Assembly (NCBI GenBank): GCA_963790585.1
Contig: CAWBOY010000006.1
Location: 1,172,673 to 1,236,672, forward strand
From: CAWBOY01 sp963790585
GTDB lineage: Bacteria > Planctomycetota > Planctomycetia > Gemmatales > Gemmataceae
Length of the DNA: 64,000 bases
Direction of reading: 5' to 3'
Within the stretch, counting starts at the first letter, position 1. Each line of letters opens with the position of its first letter. The position numbers and the translations under genes are program-made. This document shows positions 40,262 through 49,614 of the stretch, piece by piece. Under the pieces are notes generated by a model. The model made no database searches and was not told the origin of the DNA. It worked only from the letters and a program-made list of their open reading frames with translations.

Positions 40262-40384
40262 TTCGGATAGGCTCTTAGGCCGAATCCTACATTAGCCTCC
40301 CGAAGCAAGGAGGTACATTTATGGTACTGCGTCTCGACGGGTGTAACATGATCCGCGAGATAACCTGAGACTCTTGAACCAACC

Positions 40385-41478
40385 ATGACCACCGACGAAA
40401 CATGGATGCAACGCGCTCTCAACCTCGCCAAACAAGGCCGAGGTTTCGTCGAGCCGAATCCGTTGGTCGGCGCCGTTGTCGTGCGCGATGGCCAACTCGT
40501 GGGCGAAGGTTGGCATCAGCGCGATGGCGGCCCTCATGCCGAAGTCTTTGCCCTGGAGGCGGCCGGGGAATTAGCACGCGGAGCGACGCTCTATGTCACG
40601 CTCGAACCCTGCTGCCATCGTGGTAAGACGCCGCCCTGCACAGACGCGGTAGTGCGTTCCGGGGTTCGCCGTGTCGTCGCGGCCATGAGCGATCCGTTTC
40701 CGCTCGTTTCCGGTAAGGCGCGGCGCTCTTGCGGGCCGCCGGCGTTGACGTGACTACAGGTGTTTGTGAAGCCGAGGCAAAACGCCTCAACGCGCCCTAT
40801 CTAAAATTGTTGGCTACAGGCCGACCGTGGGTCCATGCCAAATGGGCCATGACTCTCGATGGCAAAATCGCCAGCCGCACCGGCGACTCGAAATGGATCA
40901 GTAATGCTGCCTCACGCCAGCGCGTCCATGAACTACGCGGCAAGATGGACGCCATCCTCGTCGGCATCGGCACCGCTCTCGCCGACGACCCACAATTAAC
41001 CGCGCGACCTCCCGGCCCGCGAAACGCGACGCGCATTGTTCTCGACAGCAATGGCCGACTGCCGCCGACTTCCAATTTGGCCCGCACTGCCAAAACAATT
41101 CCAACACTAATTGTTACCGGAGATGTTCCATCGGAACGTGTCCACGCCTTGGAATCGCTCGGTTGCGAAGTCCTTCGCCTCACAGACCAAGGCCGACCAT
41201 CGCTCGAAGCTCTTCTGATCGAGTTGGGCCGCCGCCGCATGACCAATCTCCTGATCGAAGGCGGCGCCGCTGTCTTGGGTGCCTTCATCGACGCTGGGGA
41301 AATCGACGAGTTTCACATCTTCATCGCTCCAAAAATCGTCGGCGGAGCGACCGCTCTATCCCCAGTCGGTGGCAATGGCGTGGGCCAAATGGCCGAGGCC
41401 CTGGCACTCGATTCATGCACGGTCGAGAATATCGAAGGAGACACCTATATCCGCGCAGCAGCCCGCGAGCCAACTTAG
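40385..41478 (+). pseudogene. ribD: RibD (riboflavin deaminase/reductase) with a one-base frameshift
   Basis: The N-terminal deaminase domain has the zinc site HAEVFALEAAG and LEPCCHRGKTPPCTDAVV. The reductase domain carries WVHAKWAMTLDGKIASRTGDS and NLLIEGGAAVLGAFI. RibD deaminates and reduces a pyrimidine intermediate in riboflavin synthesis. One G is missing from the GG at 40717-40718, where GKGAALLRAAGVDV is expected, splitting the frame. RibD is normally needed for growth without riboflavin, so this is likely a sequencing error or a second, dead copy. It starts 108 bases right of MITE copy 2. Confidence 0.88.
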
Positions 41479-41623
41479 ACCACGCCACGCGGAAAGCACC
41501 CATTTCAATTGCTCTAATGCATAACCTGGTGTCTACTGAATCCCTCGCAAACGCCATTCTCGTTCTGATACTTTTTCGCTGTCGCCGCCCAACTCTCACA
41601 CATTGTTCACTGGAGTAGCCACG

Positions 41624-44600
41624 TTGACGCCCGAACAGAAAGCCCGGCAGCAGATCGACCGGCAGCTCGATCAAGCCGGCTGGAAGGTTCAAGACTTCGA
41701 AGAGATGAACATCTCGGCGGGGTCCGGTGTTGCCGTCCGTGAGTTTCCGCTCAAGACCGGCTTTGCGGATTACATGCTCTATGCCGAGGGCAAGGCGATC
41801 GGCATCGTCGAAGCCAAGCCGGCGGGTCATTCGCTGCTCGGGATCGATACGCAAACAGGCAAATACCTGGACGGCTTACCGAAGATCTTGCCTCACCATC
41901 GCCTGCCGCTGCCGTTCGCCTACGAATCGACTGGGGCCGTGACACTGTTTCGCAACACGCTCGAAATCGACTCGCGGAGTCGGACCGTCTTCTCGTTCCA
42001 TCAACCGGGCGAGCTGGTCCGGCTTGTCGGCCTCGACCATCAGGTGCGGACGCTGCTCCGCACGATGCCCGCGATCAACGAGCGGGATCTCTGGCGGGCG
42101 CAGATCGAGAGCATTCAAAAGCTCGATCAATCGCTCGCAAACAACAAGCCGCGCGCTCTCATTCAAATGGCGACTGGTTCGGGGAAGACATTCACCGCCG
42201 TCAATTTCTGCTATCGGCTCGTCCGGTTCGCCAAGTGCGGCGCATCCTGTTCCTTGTCGATCGCAACAACCTTGGCAAGCAAACGCTCGACGAATTTCAG
42301 AAGTTCCAAAGCCCGTACAACGGCTACAAGTTCACCGAGGAATATGGCGTCCAGCAGCTCAAACGCAACACCATCGACCCGCCGGCGAAAATCTGCATCA
42401 CGACCATTCAACGCCTTTATTCGATCTTAAAAGGCGAAGACGACTTTGCCGAGGAAAACGAGGAAGGCTCCCTCTTTGAATCGGCCAGCTCGTTCCTCAA
42501 AGAACCGTTGCCCGTCGTCTACAACGCCAAGGTTCCGCCCGAGACGTTCGACTTCATCGTCGTCGATGAATGCCATCGCAGCATTTACAACATCTGGCGC
42601 CAGGTCCTCGAATACTTCGATGCCTTCCTGATCGGCTTGACCGCGACGCCGACGCCGCAGACGATCGGCTTCTTCAATCAAAACCTCGTGCAAGAGTACA
42701 ATCAAGAACGGGCCATCATCGATCGAGTCAACGTTGGCTACGAAGTCTTTCGCATCGAGACCGAGATCAGCAAGAACGGCGCGCGACTCGTCAAAGATCC
42801 GAAAGTGTTCGTGCCCCATCGCGACCGCAGAACGCGAAAGATGCAGGCGAAGCTGCTTGATGAGGATCTCGTTTATAGCGCGAAACAGCTCGACCGCGAC
42901 GTCGTGAACCTGGACCAAATTCGCCTTGTCATCCGCACGTTCAAAGAACGGCTGCCGGAGATCTTTCCGGGCCGGACCAAAGTTCCCAAGACGCTCGTCT
43001 TCGCCAAGACCGATTCACACGCGGACGATATTGTTACCACGATTCGGGAGGTCTTCGGCAAGGGGAACGACTTCTGCACCAAGATCACGTCCAAGTCGGA
43101 CAAGCCGCATGAGCGCTTGAAAGAGTTTCGCAATATGTTTCATCCACGTATCGCCGTCACGGTGGATATGATCGCCACGGGAACGGATGTCAAGCCTCTG
43201 GAATGTCTGCTATTCCTGCGTGATGTGCGCTCGCTCACCTACTTCGAGCAGATGAAGGGCCGAGGCTGTCGCGTCATCGATGCGGACCTCATGCAAAAGG
43301 TTACGCCCGATAGCCGGCAAAAGACTCATTTCGTCATCGTCGATGCCGTCGGCGTCTGCGAAAGCCTGAAATCGACGAACAAGCCGCTCGACCGCAAGCC
43401 GAACGTGGCCCTGGCCGCCCTGCTCGATCTGGCGAGCAAAGGGGCCGTCGAAGCCGACCTCGTTTCCGCCCTGGCCGATCGATTGACGAAGCTCGATCAA
43501 CAGCTGACCGACGAGCAACGGGCGGAGATCGAGAAAATCGCCGGCCAACCGATCGCCGCGCTGAGCGCGGGACTTTTGCAAAGCATCGATCCGGAAATGA
43601 TAGCAGAAGCCGCCGCCCGACTGTTTAATGTAGACGCGGCATCTTGCCGCGTTCTTAACAACGAAGACACGCGGCAAGTTGCCGCGTCTACGAGCGAGAT
43701 CGGTTACTTTGATCCGTCCGCGCCCATTGCCGTTTTGGATGGTAATCTCCCGCATTTTCGTCAGCCCGGTACAACTTATTTTGTCACATTTCGGACCGCT
43801 GATAGCCTTCCTCAGGTGAAACTCCAACAATGGGGAACGGAGCGAGATGCCTGGCTTATACGACACCCTGAACCGCATACGCTCGATGAAAAACGCGAGT
43901 ATTCCCGCTTATTCCCCGAGAGAATTCAGCAATGGCTCGATGCCGGCTTCGGTGAATGTCTATTAAAATTTCCTGAGGTGCGCCAAATCCTTGTACATGC
44001 TCTGAATCACTTTGAAGGTGTCCGATATCACTTACATGAGTGGGTCGTCATGCCCAATCACGTCCACGTTGTTGTTACTCCGATCGGAGAGCATGAATTG
44101 TCAAACATTTTGCATTCGTGGAAATCCTTTACTGCAAATGCGATCCACAAGCTGCTCAAGCGGACTGGTACATTCTGGCAAAAGGAATCGTTCGACCACA
44201 TAGTACGGTCTCCTGAGTCTCTTGAGCGGATAACGAAGTACATCCTTCAAAATCCGTCAGGCCTCCCACAGGACATGTACACGCTGTCTCCTCAGCTGCA
44301 AACGCGGCAGGATGCCGCGTCTACGTGGGAACCGACTGAAAAACAGCTCGACGAGGTGGAACACGAGCAAATGTCCAAGGCTCTGAAACCGTTCCACAAT
44401 CCCAAGCTCCGCGACAAGCTCACCGAGGCCCGGCGCGATCTCGATCAGGTGATCGACGAGCAGACGCCCGATAAATTGCTCCGCGCTGGCTTCGACGTGG
44501 CCGCCCTCGAAAAAGCCCGCTCGATGCTGACCAGCTTCAAGAAGTTCATCGAGGACAACAAAGACGAGATCGAAGCACTACAGGTCTTGTATAGCTTGCC

Positions 44601-45078
44601 CTATCGCGCCGGCCTGCGGCACCGGCATATCAAGGAGCTGGCGACCAAGCTAAACCAGCCGCCGTTCTACGTTGATCCGAACCGGCCTGAATCGCTCTCG
44701 CGACTCTGGCAAGCCTATGAAGCGGTCGAGCCGGACAAGGTGCGCGGCAAGGGCGGCAAACAGCTCGTCGATTTGATCGCCCTGGTCCGCCACGCGATCG
44801 ACCCAAACACGCCGCTCGCTCCCGTCGGCATGACGGTTGCCGAGCGCTATCAACAGTGGCTGGCCGAAAAGCAGACGGCGGGCGTCACGTTCACCGCCGA
44901 TCAGCGCAAATGGCTTGATGCCATCAAAGACCATATCGCCAGCAGTCTGAATATCGAGCAAGACGATCTCGAAGAGGTGCCATTCAACAGGTTTGGGGGA
45001 CTCGGGCGGGCGTATGAATTGTTCGGCGCGGAACTTGGTAAGATACTGGAAGAATTGAACCTGTGTCTGGCTGCGTGA
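41624..45078 (+). pseudogene. hsdR: Type I restriction subunit R (HsdR) with a frameshift and an in-frame RAYT insertion
   Basis: Translocase/nuclease of a type I R-M system. The TTG at 41624 is preferred because GGAG lies upstream. The nuclease motif FADYMLYAEGKAIGIVEAK is near residue 45-65. Helicase motifs are MATGSGKT, VVDECHRS and LTATPTPQ. One G is missing at about 42235, splitting the frame; the second frame is otherwise open to 45078. Between 43630 and 44324 about 230 extra residues are inserted in frame (see the separate entry). Without them the protein would be about 920 residues, a normal HsdR length. The C-terminal helical part continues from EPTEKQLDEVEHEQMS to the end. Confidence 0.85.
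43630..44324 (+). mobile_element. REP-associated tyrosine transposase (RAYT) with flanking REPs, in frame within hsdR
   Basis: The left edge (43630-43691) is a 62-base palindrome made of two GTAG-footed hairpins facing each other (stem CGCGGCA/TGCCGCG). The right edge (44302-44324) is one more such hairpin, inverted. Between them is a complete HUH Y1 transposase: N-terminus NLPHFRQPGTTYFVTFRTAD, HUH motif MPNHVHVVV at 44050, FWQKESFDHIVR, and the probable catalytic tyrosine in ITKYILQNP (44239). GTAG followed by a hairpin is the recognised REP signature for RAYT enzymes. No stop codon interrupts it and the frame continues into hsdR, so a fused protein is predicted. Confidence 0.8.
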
Positions 45079-45088
45079 AGGAGAAACC

Positions 45089-45313
45089 ATGAAAACATTG
45101 ACTGGTGTGATTCATGGCAACGTGATCGAGCTCAAAGAGAATCCGGGCCTATCGGAAGGTGAAGAGGTCGAGATTTCGCTCCGGATCATTCCGCGTCATC
45201 AGACATGGGGTGATGGGATCCGTCGTTGCGCTGAGGCGTCGGCGGTGGACTGGTCGGCGGAGGACGATCGGATTTTGGAGGAGATTCAGCGGGAACGCCT
45301 AGGGAGGAGCTAA
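45089..45313 (+). CDS. Small antitoxin-like protein (DUF104/AF2212-like)
   Basis: 74 residues, ten bases after hsdR, with GGAG upstream of the ATG. The opening MKTLTGVIHGNVIELKEN and SEGEEVEISLRI match the beta-strand dimerisation domain of small antitoxins that precede PIN toxins. The C-terminal helix (SAEDDRILEEIQRER) would contact the toxin. The expected toxin immediately downstream is missing or reduced to 28 codons. Confidence 0.6.
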   Translation: MKTLTGVIHGNVIELKENPGLSEGEEVEISLRIIPRHQTWGDGIRRCAEASAVDWSAEDDRILEEIQRERLGRS

Positions 45314-45317
45314 TCCA

Positions 45318-45404
45318 ATGACGTTTCTTGCGGATTCGATCCCTTTCTTCGACGCGACGCGTACCGTTATCCTCGATGAACTCAATTTGAGGTTGGCGGC
45401 ATGA
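45318..45404 (+). pseudogene. 28-codon remnant, possibly of a PIN toxin
   Basis: An ATG four bases after the antitoxin opens MTFLADSIPFF, resembling the first strand of PIN toxins (MxFLxDTxxxx), and then ends at 45404 overlapping the hsdS start. It could be a toxin cut down when hsdS was acquired. The match is only about seven residues long. Confidence 0.25.
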
Positions 45405-47056
45405 GCGGACGAGCGGCAACGACGGGTATCATTCCGGGGCGTTATGCAGTTTGCGTGGGGAAGGCGGATGCGCCATCTCCGCCCGGTTGGGCGTGGACAT
45501 TACTGACCGACATCGCCCGTCTCGAAACTGGTCACACGCCGAGCCGCACTCATCCAGAATATTGGGATGGGGGCGAAATCCAATGGATTGGCATTAAGGA
45601 TGCAAGATTGCATCACGGGCGAACGATTCTTGAAACAATTCAAAAAGTTACTCAGCTGGGAATTGACAATTCTGCGGCTCGTGTGCTTCCGGTAGGGACG
45701 GTATGCCTTTCCCGGACTGCCTCCGTTGGCTACGTTTTCGTTATGGGACGTGAAATGGCGACTAGCCAAGACTTTGTAAATTGGGTCTGCACGGATGCGC
45801 TGCTGCCAGATTTCCTGATGTATGCCTTGATGGCTGAAGGTGAGGACATACGCAGATTCGGAAAGGGAACCACACACACAACCATCTATTTTCCCGAAGT
45901 TAAGGCTTTCTATGTGTGTGTACCACCGGTTAACGAACAACGTCGCATCGTCGCCAAGATCGAGGAACTCTTCTCCAACCTGGATGCCGGGGTTGCGGCA
46001 CTGAAGCGGGCGAAGGCGAATTTGAAGCGTTACCGTGCCGCCGTCCTCAAAGCCGCCGTCGAAGGCAAGCTCACGGAAGCCTGGCGCGTAGACGCGGCAT
46101 CTTGCCGCGTTCTTTCAGACCAAGACACGCGGCAAGATGCCGCGTCTACATATGAACCCGCAGCGAAGCTCCTCGAACGGATCCTGACCGAACGCCGCCA
46201 AAAATGGGAAGCCGACCAGCTCGCCAAATTCACCGCCGCCGGCAAGCCGCCGCCGAAGGGCTGGCGTGAAAAGTATATCGAACCGTCGCCGCCGGACACG
46301 ACGGGGCTGCCGGAGTTGCCGGAGGGGTGGTGTTGGGCGAGGGTGGAGCAACTCGGAGATGTGCAGCTTGGACGACAACGCTCCCCCAAAAACCGAAGTG
46401 ACAAGTTCCCGACGAAATACATTCGAGCGGCAAACCTTACCGAAGCTGGTTTAGCGCTCGATGATATTCTGGATATGGAGTTCCAACCGAGAGAGTTAGA
46501 AACCTACCGCTTACATCCTGGCGACATTCTACTCTCGGAAGCTTCCGGGAGCCCTGACCAAGTAGGCAAGCCCGTTGTCTGGAATGGCGAGATTGAGAAT
46601 TGTTGCTTTCAAAACACGGTGATTCGGCTTCGTCCCGAAGGAATGCCGAGCGCGTATCCGTTGACGGTGTTCCGCTATTATTACATGAACAAGCTGTTTG
46701 CAAAGGTAGCGGCTGGCGTTGGCATTAACCATCTCAGCGCAGCCAAATTCTCGGCTCTTCCATTTCCATTAGCACCTCTCGCGGAACAGAAAGAAATCGC
46801 CGATGATGTGGACCAGCGGCTCTCAACCATCGCTGTTGCCGTGCGTCAGATCGAAGGGGATCTTCTCCGCGCCGCCCGCCTGCGTCAGAGCATCCTCAAA
46901 CAAGCGTTTGAGGGGAAGCTGGTGCCGCACGACCCGGGGGATGAACCGGCGAGCGCGTTGCTGGAGCGGTTGCGTGCCAATGGTGATAAAATGGATGATA
47001 AGTCTCGCACTCGTCGGGGTCGCCGAGTGTCGAAGACAGTAAACCTGGAGGAATAA
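45401..47056 (+). CDS. hsdS: Type I restriction specificity subunit (HsdS) with an in-frame REP pair
   Basis: 551 residues. Two target-recognition domains are visible: residues about 30-180 (WTLLTDIARLETGHTPSR to VKAFYVCVPPVNEQRRIV) and about 310-470 (GWCWARVEQLGDVQLG to PFPLAPLAEQKEIAD). Each is followed by a long helix (AKIEELFSNLDAGVAALKRA; AVRQIEGDLLRAARLRQSIL). HsdS determines the sequence recognised by the M2R2S complex. At 46088-46149, in the linker before the second domain, a REP palindrome adds about 21 codons (VDAASCRVL to QDAAST) without breaking the frame. The start overlaps the remnant's stop. Confidence 0.88.
   Translation: MSGRAATTGIIPGRYAVCVGKADAPSPPGWAWTLLTDIARLETGHTPSRTHPEYWDGGEIQWIGIKDARLHHGRTILETIQKVTQLGIDNSAARVLPVGTVCLSRTASVGYVFVMGREMATSQDFVNWVCTDALLPDFLMYALMAEGEDIRRFGKGTTHTTIYFPEVKAFYVCVPPVNEQRRIVAKIEELFSNLDAGVAALKRAKANLKRYRAAVLKAAVEGKLTEAWRVDAASCRVLSDQDTRQDAASTYEPAAKLLERILTERRQKWEADQLAKFTAAGKPPPKGWREKYIEPSPPDTTGLPELPEGWCWARVEQLGDVQLGRQRSPKNRSDKFPTKYIRAANLTEAGLALDDILDMEFQPRELETYRLHPGDILLSEASGSPDQVGKPVVWNGEIENCCFQNTVIRLRPEGMPSAYPLTVFRYYYMNKLFAKVAAGVGINHLSAAKFSALPFPLAPLAEQKEIADDVDQRLSTIAVAVRQIEGDLLRAARLRQSILKQAFEGKLVPHDPGDEPASALLERLRANGDKMDDKSRTRRGRRVSKTVNLEE
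46088..46149. repeat. REP pair (inverted GTAG hairpins) inside hsdS
   Basis: A 62-base palindrome with the same arms as 43630-43691 in hsdR; only the central 16 bases and one arm base differ. It is translated in frame. Confidence 0.85.
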
Positions 47057-47058
47057 CG

Positions 47059-47292
47059 ATGCCGCGCAAGTTGCCGTTCGATGTTGCCGTTGGCTCCCTG
47101 CTTCAGCTTGTAGACGGAATGGTTCCGGGCGAGGAGCTGGTGTTGACCGTCAAGGGTGAACCCAAAGCGGTCGTGACCAAACCCGCTCGCACAAGCTGGC
47201 CGTGCCAACCGGGAACAGCCAAAGATACCCAGCACTGGATGGCCCCCGATTTCGATGCCCCGCTCGAAGACTTCGCGGAGTACATGGAATGA
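47059..47292 (+). CDS. Antitoxin of a VapBC-like pair
   Basis: 77 residues, starting two bases after hsdS with GGAGG upstream. The first half (VAVGSLLQLVDGMVPGEELVLTVKG) has the strand-helix dimer pattern of Phd/VapB-type antitoxins, the second half is an acidic tail ending in FAEYME. Its stop overlaps the toxin's start (ATGA at 47289), the usual coupling of such pairs. Confidence 0.7.
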   Translation: MPRKLPFDVAVGSLLQLVDGMVPGEELVLTVKGEPKAVVTKPARTSWPCQPGTAKDTQHWMAPDFDAPLEDFAEYME

Positions 47293-47675
47293 CCCTGCTC
47301 CTCGACACACATACATTCTTATGGTTCTGGTGGGCCGATCCTCGGTTGAGTGCCGTGGCGTTGGCTGCTATCTGCGATCCAACCAACCGCAAGCTGATCA
47401 GTCCCGCGAGCTCGTGGGAAATCGCTATCAAGGTGAGTCGGAAAAAACTCGACCTCGGATCGCAGTATCGAGGTTACATCCACATGCACATGCTGCGGAA
47501 CAACTTCGAGTTGTTGCCGATTACGGACGAACACATGGCGGGGCTGATCGACATGCCATTTCACCATAAAGATCCTTTCGACCGAATGCTGATAGCCCAA
47601 GCGGGTTACGAGAACATTCCCATCGTCAGTGCCGACCCACAACTTGACGCTTACGGCGTGCAGAGGCTTTGGTAA
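47289..47675 (+). CDS. vapC: PIN-domain toxin (VapC-like)
   Basis: 128 residues. PIN ribonuclease acids are placed as expected: D in LLLDTHTFLW, E in SSWEIAIKVS, D in KDPFDRMLIAQA and D in IVSADPQLDAYGV. PIN toxins cleave tRNA or mRNA until bound by the antitoxin. The pair sits between hsdS and hsdM fragments, where it could stabilise the R-M island or punish loss of it. Confidence 0.8.
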   Translation: MTLLLDTHTFLWFWWADPRLSAVALAAICDPTNRKLISPASSWEIAIKVSRKKLDLGSQYRGYIHMHMLRNNFELLPITDEHMAGLIDMPFHHKDPFDRMLIAQAGYENIPIVSADPQLDAYGVQRLW

Positions 47676-47680
47676 TTCAC

Positions 47681-47961
47681 GAGTACCAACGACACCCAAC
47701 AGATCGTCAACAAAGGTTGGAACTTCGCGCATGTTCTGCGCGACGATGGCCATCTCCTAGATGGCCTACTCCGCGCCGCCCGTCTGCGTCAGAGCATCCT
47801 CAAACAAGCGTTTGAGGGGAAGCTGGTGCCGCAAGACCCGGGGGATGAACCGGCGAGCGTGTTGTTGGAGCGGATTCGTACCGATCAAGGCGGTCGCAAG
47901 GGCGATCTAGAAAAACCGTTTGCGCGAACCAAGGCGTGGCGTAAGGAGTCTTCCCGTCCTA
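47681..47961 (+). pseudogene. Recombination scar: hsdM start fused to hsdS end
   Basis: About 80 bases from 47681 match the start of hsdM (49730 onward) with a few changes. They pass without a gap into about 200 bases that copy the 3' end of hsdS (RAARLRQSILKQAFEGKLVP and on). This copy is frame-broken and has no start codon. It records a second hsdS and hsdM set once present here. Confidence 0.7.
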
Positions 47962-48423
47962 ATGGACACGATTCGACCAAGCCAACCTGACATGGAATGG
48001 TACGTTTCTTCTAATATAGAGGATGGTAAGGAGACCGACCGTATGAAGTTCCCGCCCGATTGGCCCGAGGGTTGTCCACCCAACGACGCGGAAGACGCTG
48101 CTGGTGACACGTTCCGACTCGTGAAATCGGCCGTACTGACAGCAGAAGACTTTTTGAGCCACCATGAAACGGGAAAACTCCCAAACGCTCCGCCGTGCCT
48201 TCGTTGCGGTTTGTCTCTGTTTCGCACCAAGGAGGATGCCGAACACCAGCATCGAGCATACCCGAAACTGGGAAAGTTCATCGCCAAGGCCATATTGACA
48301 CGCGAGTCGGGAAAAACAAAGCTGACCAAGGGCCAACAGCCGACGCACACGACATGGTGGACATTTGTGGGCGTAGACCGACTAAAGCTGTTTACAGAGA
48401 CAGAGATTGAGGAAATTGGCTGA
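47962..48423 (+). CDS. Hypothetical protein, first of an unknown pair
   Basis: 153 residues from the ATG at 47962; AAGGAG lies upstream at a rather long 14-base spacing, and 47992 is an alternative. One CLRCGLSLF pair is the only metal-like motif. The middle is acidic, the end basic and then W/F-rich (TTWWTFVGVDRLKLF). No family recognised. Its stop is one base from the next gene's start, so the two are almost certainly co-translated. Position inside a type I R-M island suggests a defence or regulatory accessory. Confidence 0.6.
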   Translation: MDTIRPSQPDMEWYVSSNIEDGKETDRMKFPPDWPEGCPPNDAEDAAGDTFRLVKSAVLTAEDFLSHHETGKLPNAPPCLRCGLSLFRTKEDAEHQHRAYPKLGKFIAKAILTRESGKTKLTKGQQPTHTTWWTFVGVDRLKLFTETEIEEIG

Positions 48424-48424
48424 G

Positions 48425-49591
48425 ATGTGGAATGTTGTGGGAAGCCGTGTAGACAATGGGCTATTTGAGCCCTTCAAGCCCGTCGAAATTCTTTACGACT
48501 TCGACGGCCCACGGACGTTCACGCACCGTGACAAGGACGCACAACTTTGCTTGGCGCATTGGTGCGATGAGGATGGCGACGCAACGCGGTTTATCGTGGT
48601 TCCGTTTTCGGAGAAGCTGACCGAAAGGTTGAAGCAAGGTGAGCTGACGCTCCGAGACGCTTTGGATCAGCCACGAGCATGGGTTGTTGACATATCGCCT
48701 AAGAGCGATGCTTTGCGGACCTGGCTCACACGCATCGCCGATATACCCGATGACATCCTGCCCTATATGGGCACCATGTTATTGCCATCCCTTGAGCCCC
48801 TTATCAGTCTTCGCGCCGTGGGCGTGGACATACAAGAGGGGCGTGTTCCCGGAAGTGTCGTGCGTGGTCTAGTCGAGGGCGTTCAAAAGGCTGTCAAGCT
48901 GCTGGCCGAATATGTCCTAGAGCAGCCAACCCAAACCGGCCGCCCGTCGGCACTTCTCAAGCGGATGTTCGACCTACCTACACAGCGTCTGGCCTTTGGT
49001 AGTTTCGAGATTGCTTTTCGCTCTCCCCTTTCTGGACCGCCCGAATTGTTTAAGGAAGTGACTGCGACGGCGATCGAACAGGAAGCAACTATCCTGCAAA
49101 AGATTGGCACCTTGCTTCAAACGGGGCTTGACTGGCTTCATTCACAGGACGCTCTAAAGCGCCCTGCCGGGCCAGCAAGTGACCCCGAAGAAAGTCGCGT
49201 GATTTTGCAGGCTATCAAGTCGATTTCGCCATCATCTCAAGGGCCGTTGCGCGAAGTAGAGATTCAGGGCACATTAGTTCGCTCGCCAGTTCATCCAATC
49301 CGGCTTACCCGAGAGATGCGAAAACGAGCAACGACGGCCCTCAGTGCCCTGCCCCCTGGCGGTGAGAAGTTTTTACGCTTGACTGGACGAATTCGAGAGC
49401 TGGACAAAGATAGCCGCACCTTCACGCTTCGAGAAATCGAGGGAGAAAACACAGCAAGAGAATGTACGTTCGAGGAAGAATTTCTCGAGGATGTTCTTCA
49501 GGCGCTTGATGAAGAGTACCGCGTCAATGTGGCGATGGTCAGTGTTCGGAATAAATTGCACGTGCTTGCGATACTCAAGTCTACCGAATGA
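48425..49591 (+). CDS. Hypothetical protein (possible DUF6575), second of the pair
   Basis: 388 residues from the ATG at 48425, with GAGGAAA upstream. The N-terminal part reads FKPVEILYDFDGPRTFTHRDK then LCLAHWCDED and FIVVPFSEKLTERLKQGELTLRDAL, which recalls DUF6575 as I remember it; this is unverified. The middle is helical, the C-terminal 120 residues beta-rich. There are no catalytic motifs I can name. Together with the preceding gene it is the least understood part of the island and a candidate accessory defence module. Confidence 0.6.
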   Translation: MWNVVGSRVDNGLFEPFKPVEILYDFDGPRTFTHRDKDAQLCLAHWCDEDGDATRFIVVPFSEKLTERLKQGELTLRDALDQPRAWVVDISPKSDALRTWLTRIADIPDDILPYMGTMLLPSLEPLISLRAVGVDIQEGRVPGSVVRGLVEGVQKAVKLLAEYVLEQPTQTGRPSALLKRMFDLPTQRLAFGSFEIAFRSPLSGPPELFKEVTATAIEQEATILQKIGTLLQTGLDWLHSQDALKRPAGPASDPEESRVILQAIKSISPSSQGPLREVEIQGTLVRSPVHPIRLTREMRKRATTALSALPPGGEKFLRLTGRIRELDKDSRTFTLREIEGENTARECTFEEEFLEDVLQALDEEYRVNVAMVSVRNKLHVLAILKSTE

Positions 49592-49614
49592 TCGAAATGG
49601 GAGGTTTTATCAAA

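Larger units (their letters stand above)
38190..40274 (+). mobile_element. Palindromic IS5-type MITE carrying a group II intron, copy 2
   Basis: Ends start GAGCCTATCCG and finish CGGATAGGCTC. TTA at 38187-38189 and 40275-40277 is the TNA target duplication. The two arms pair from 38190 inward through the stem at about 38206-38222, with base changes on one arm matched on the other compared with copy 1, so the fold is conserved. The 27-base core between the stems is the reverse complement of copy 1's core. Confidence 0.75.

Noticed and set aside
43630..43691. CRISPR-like palindromes in hsdR and hsdS
   Set aside because: There are no regularly spaced repeats with unique spacers; these are REP hairpins in two isolated places.
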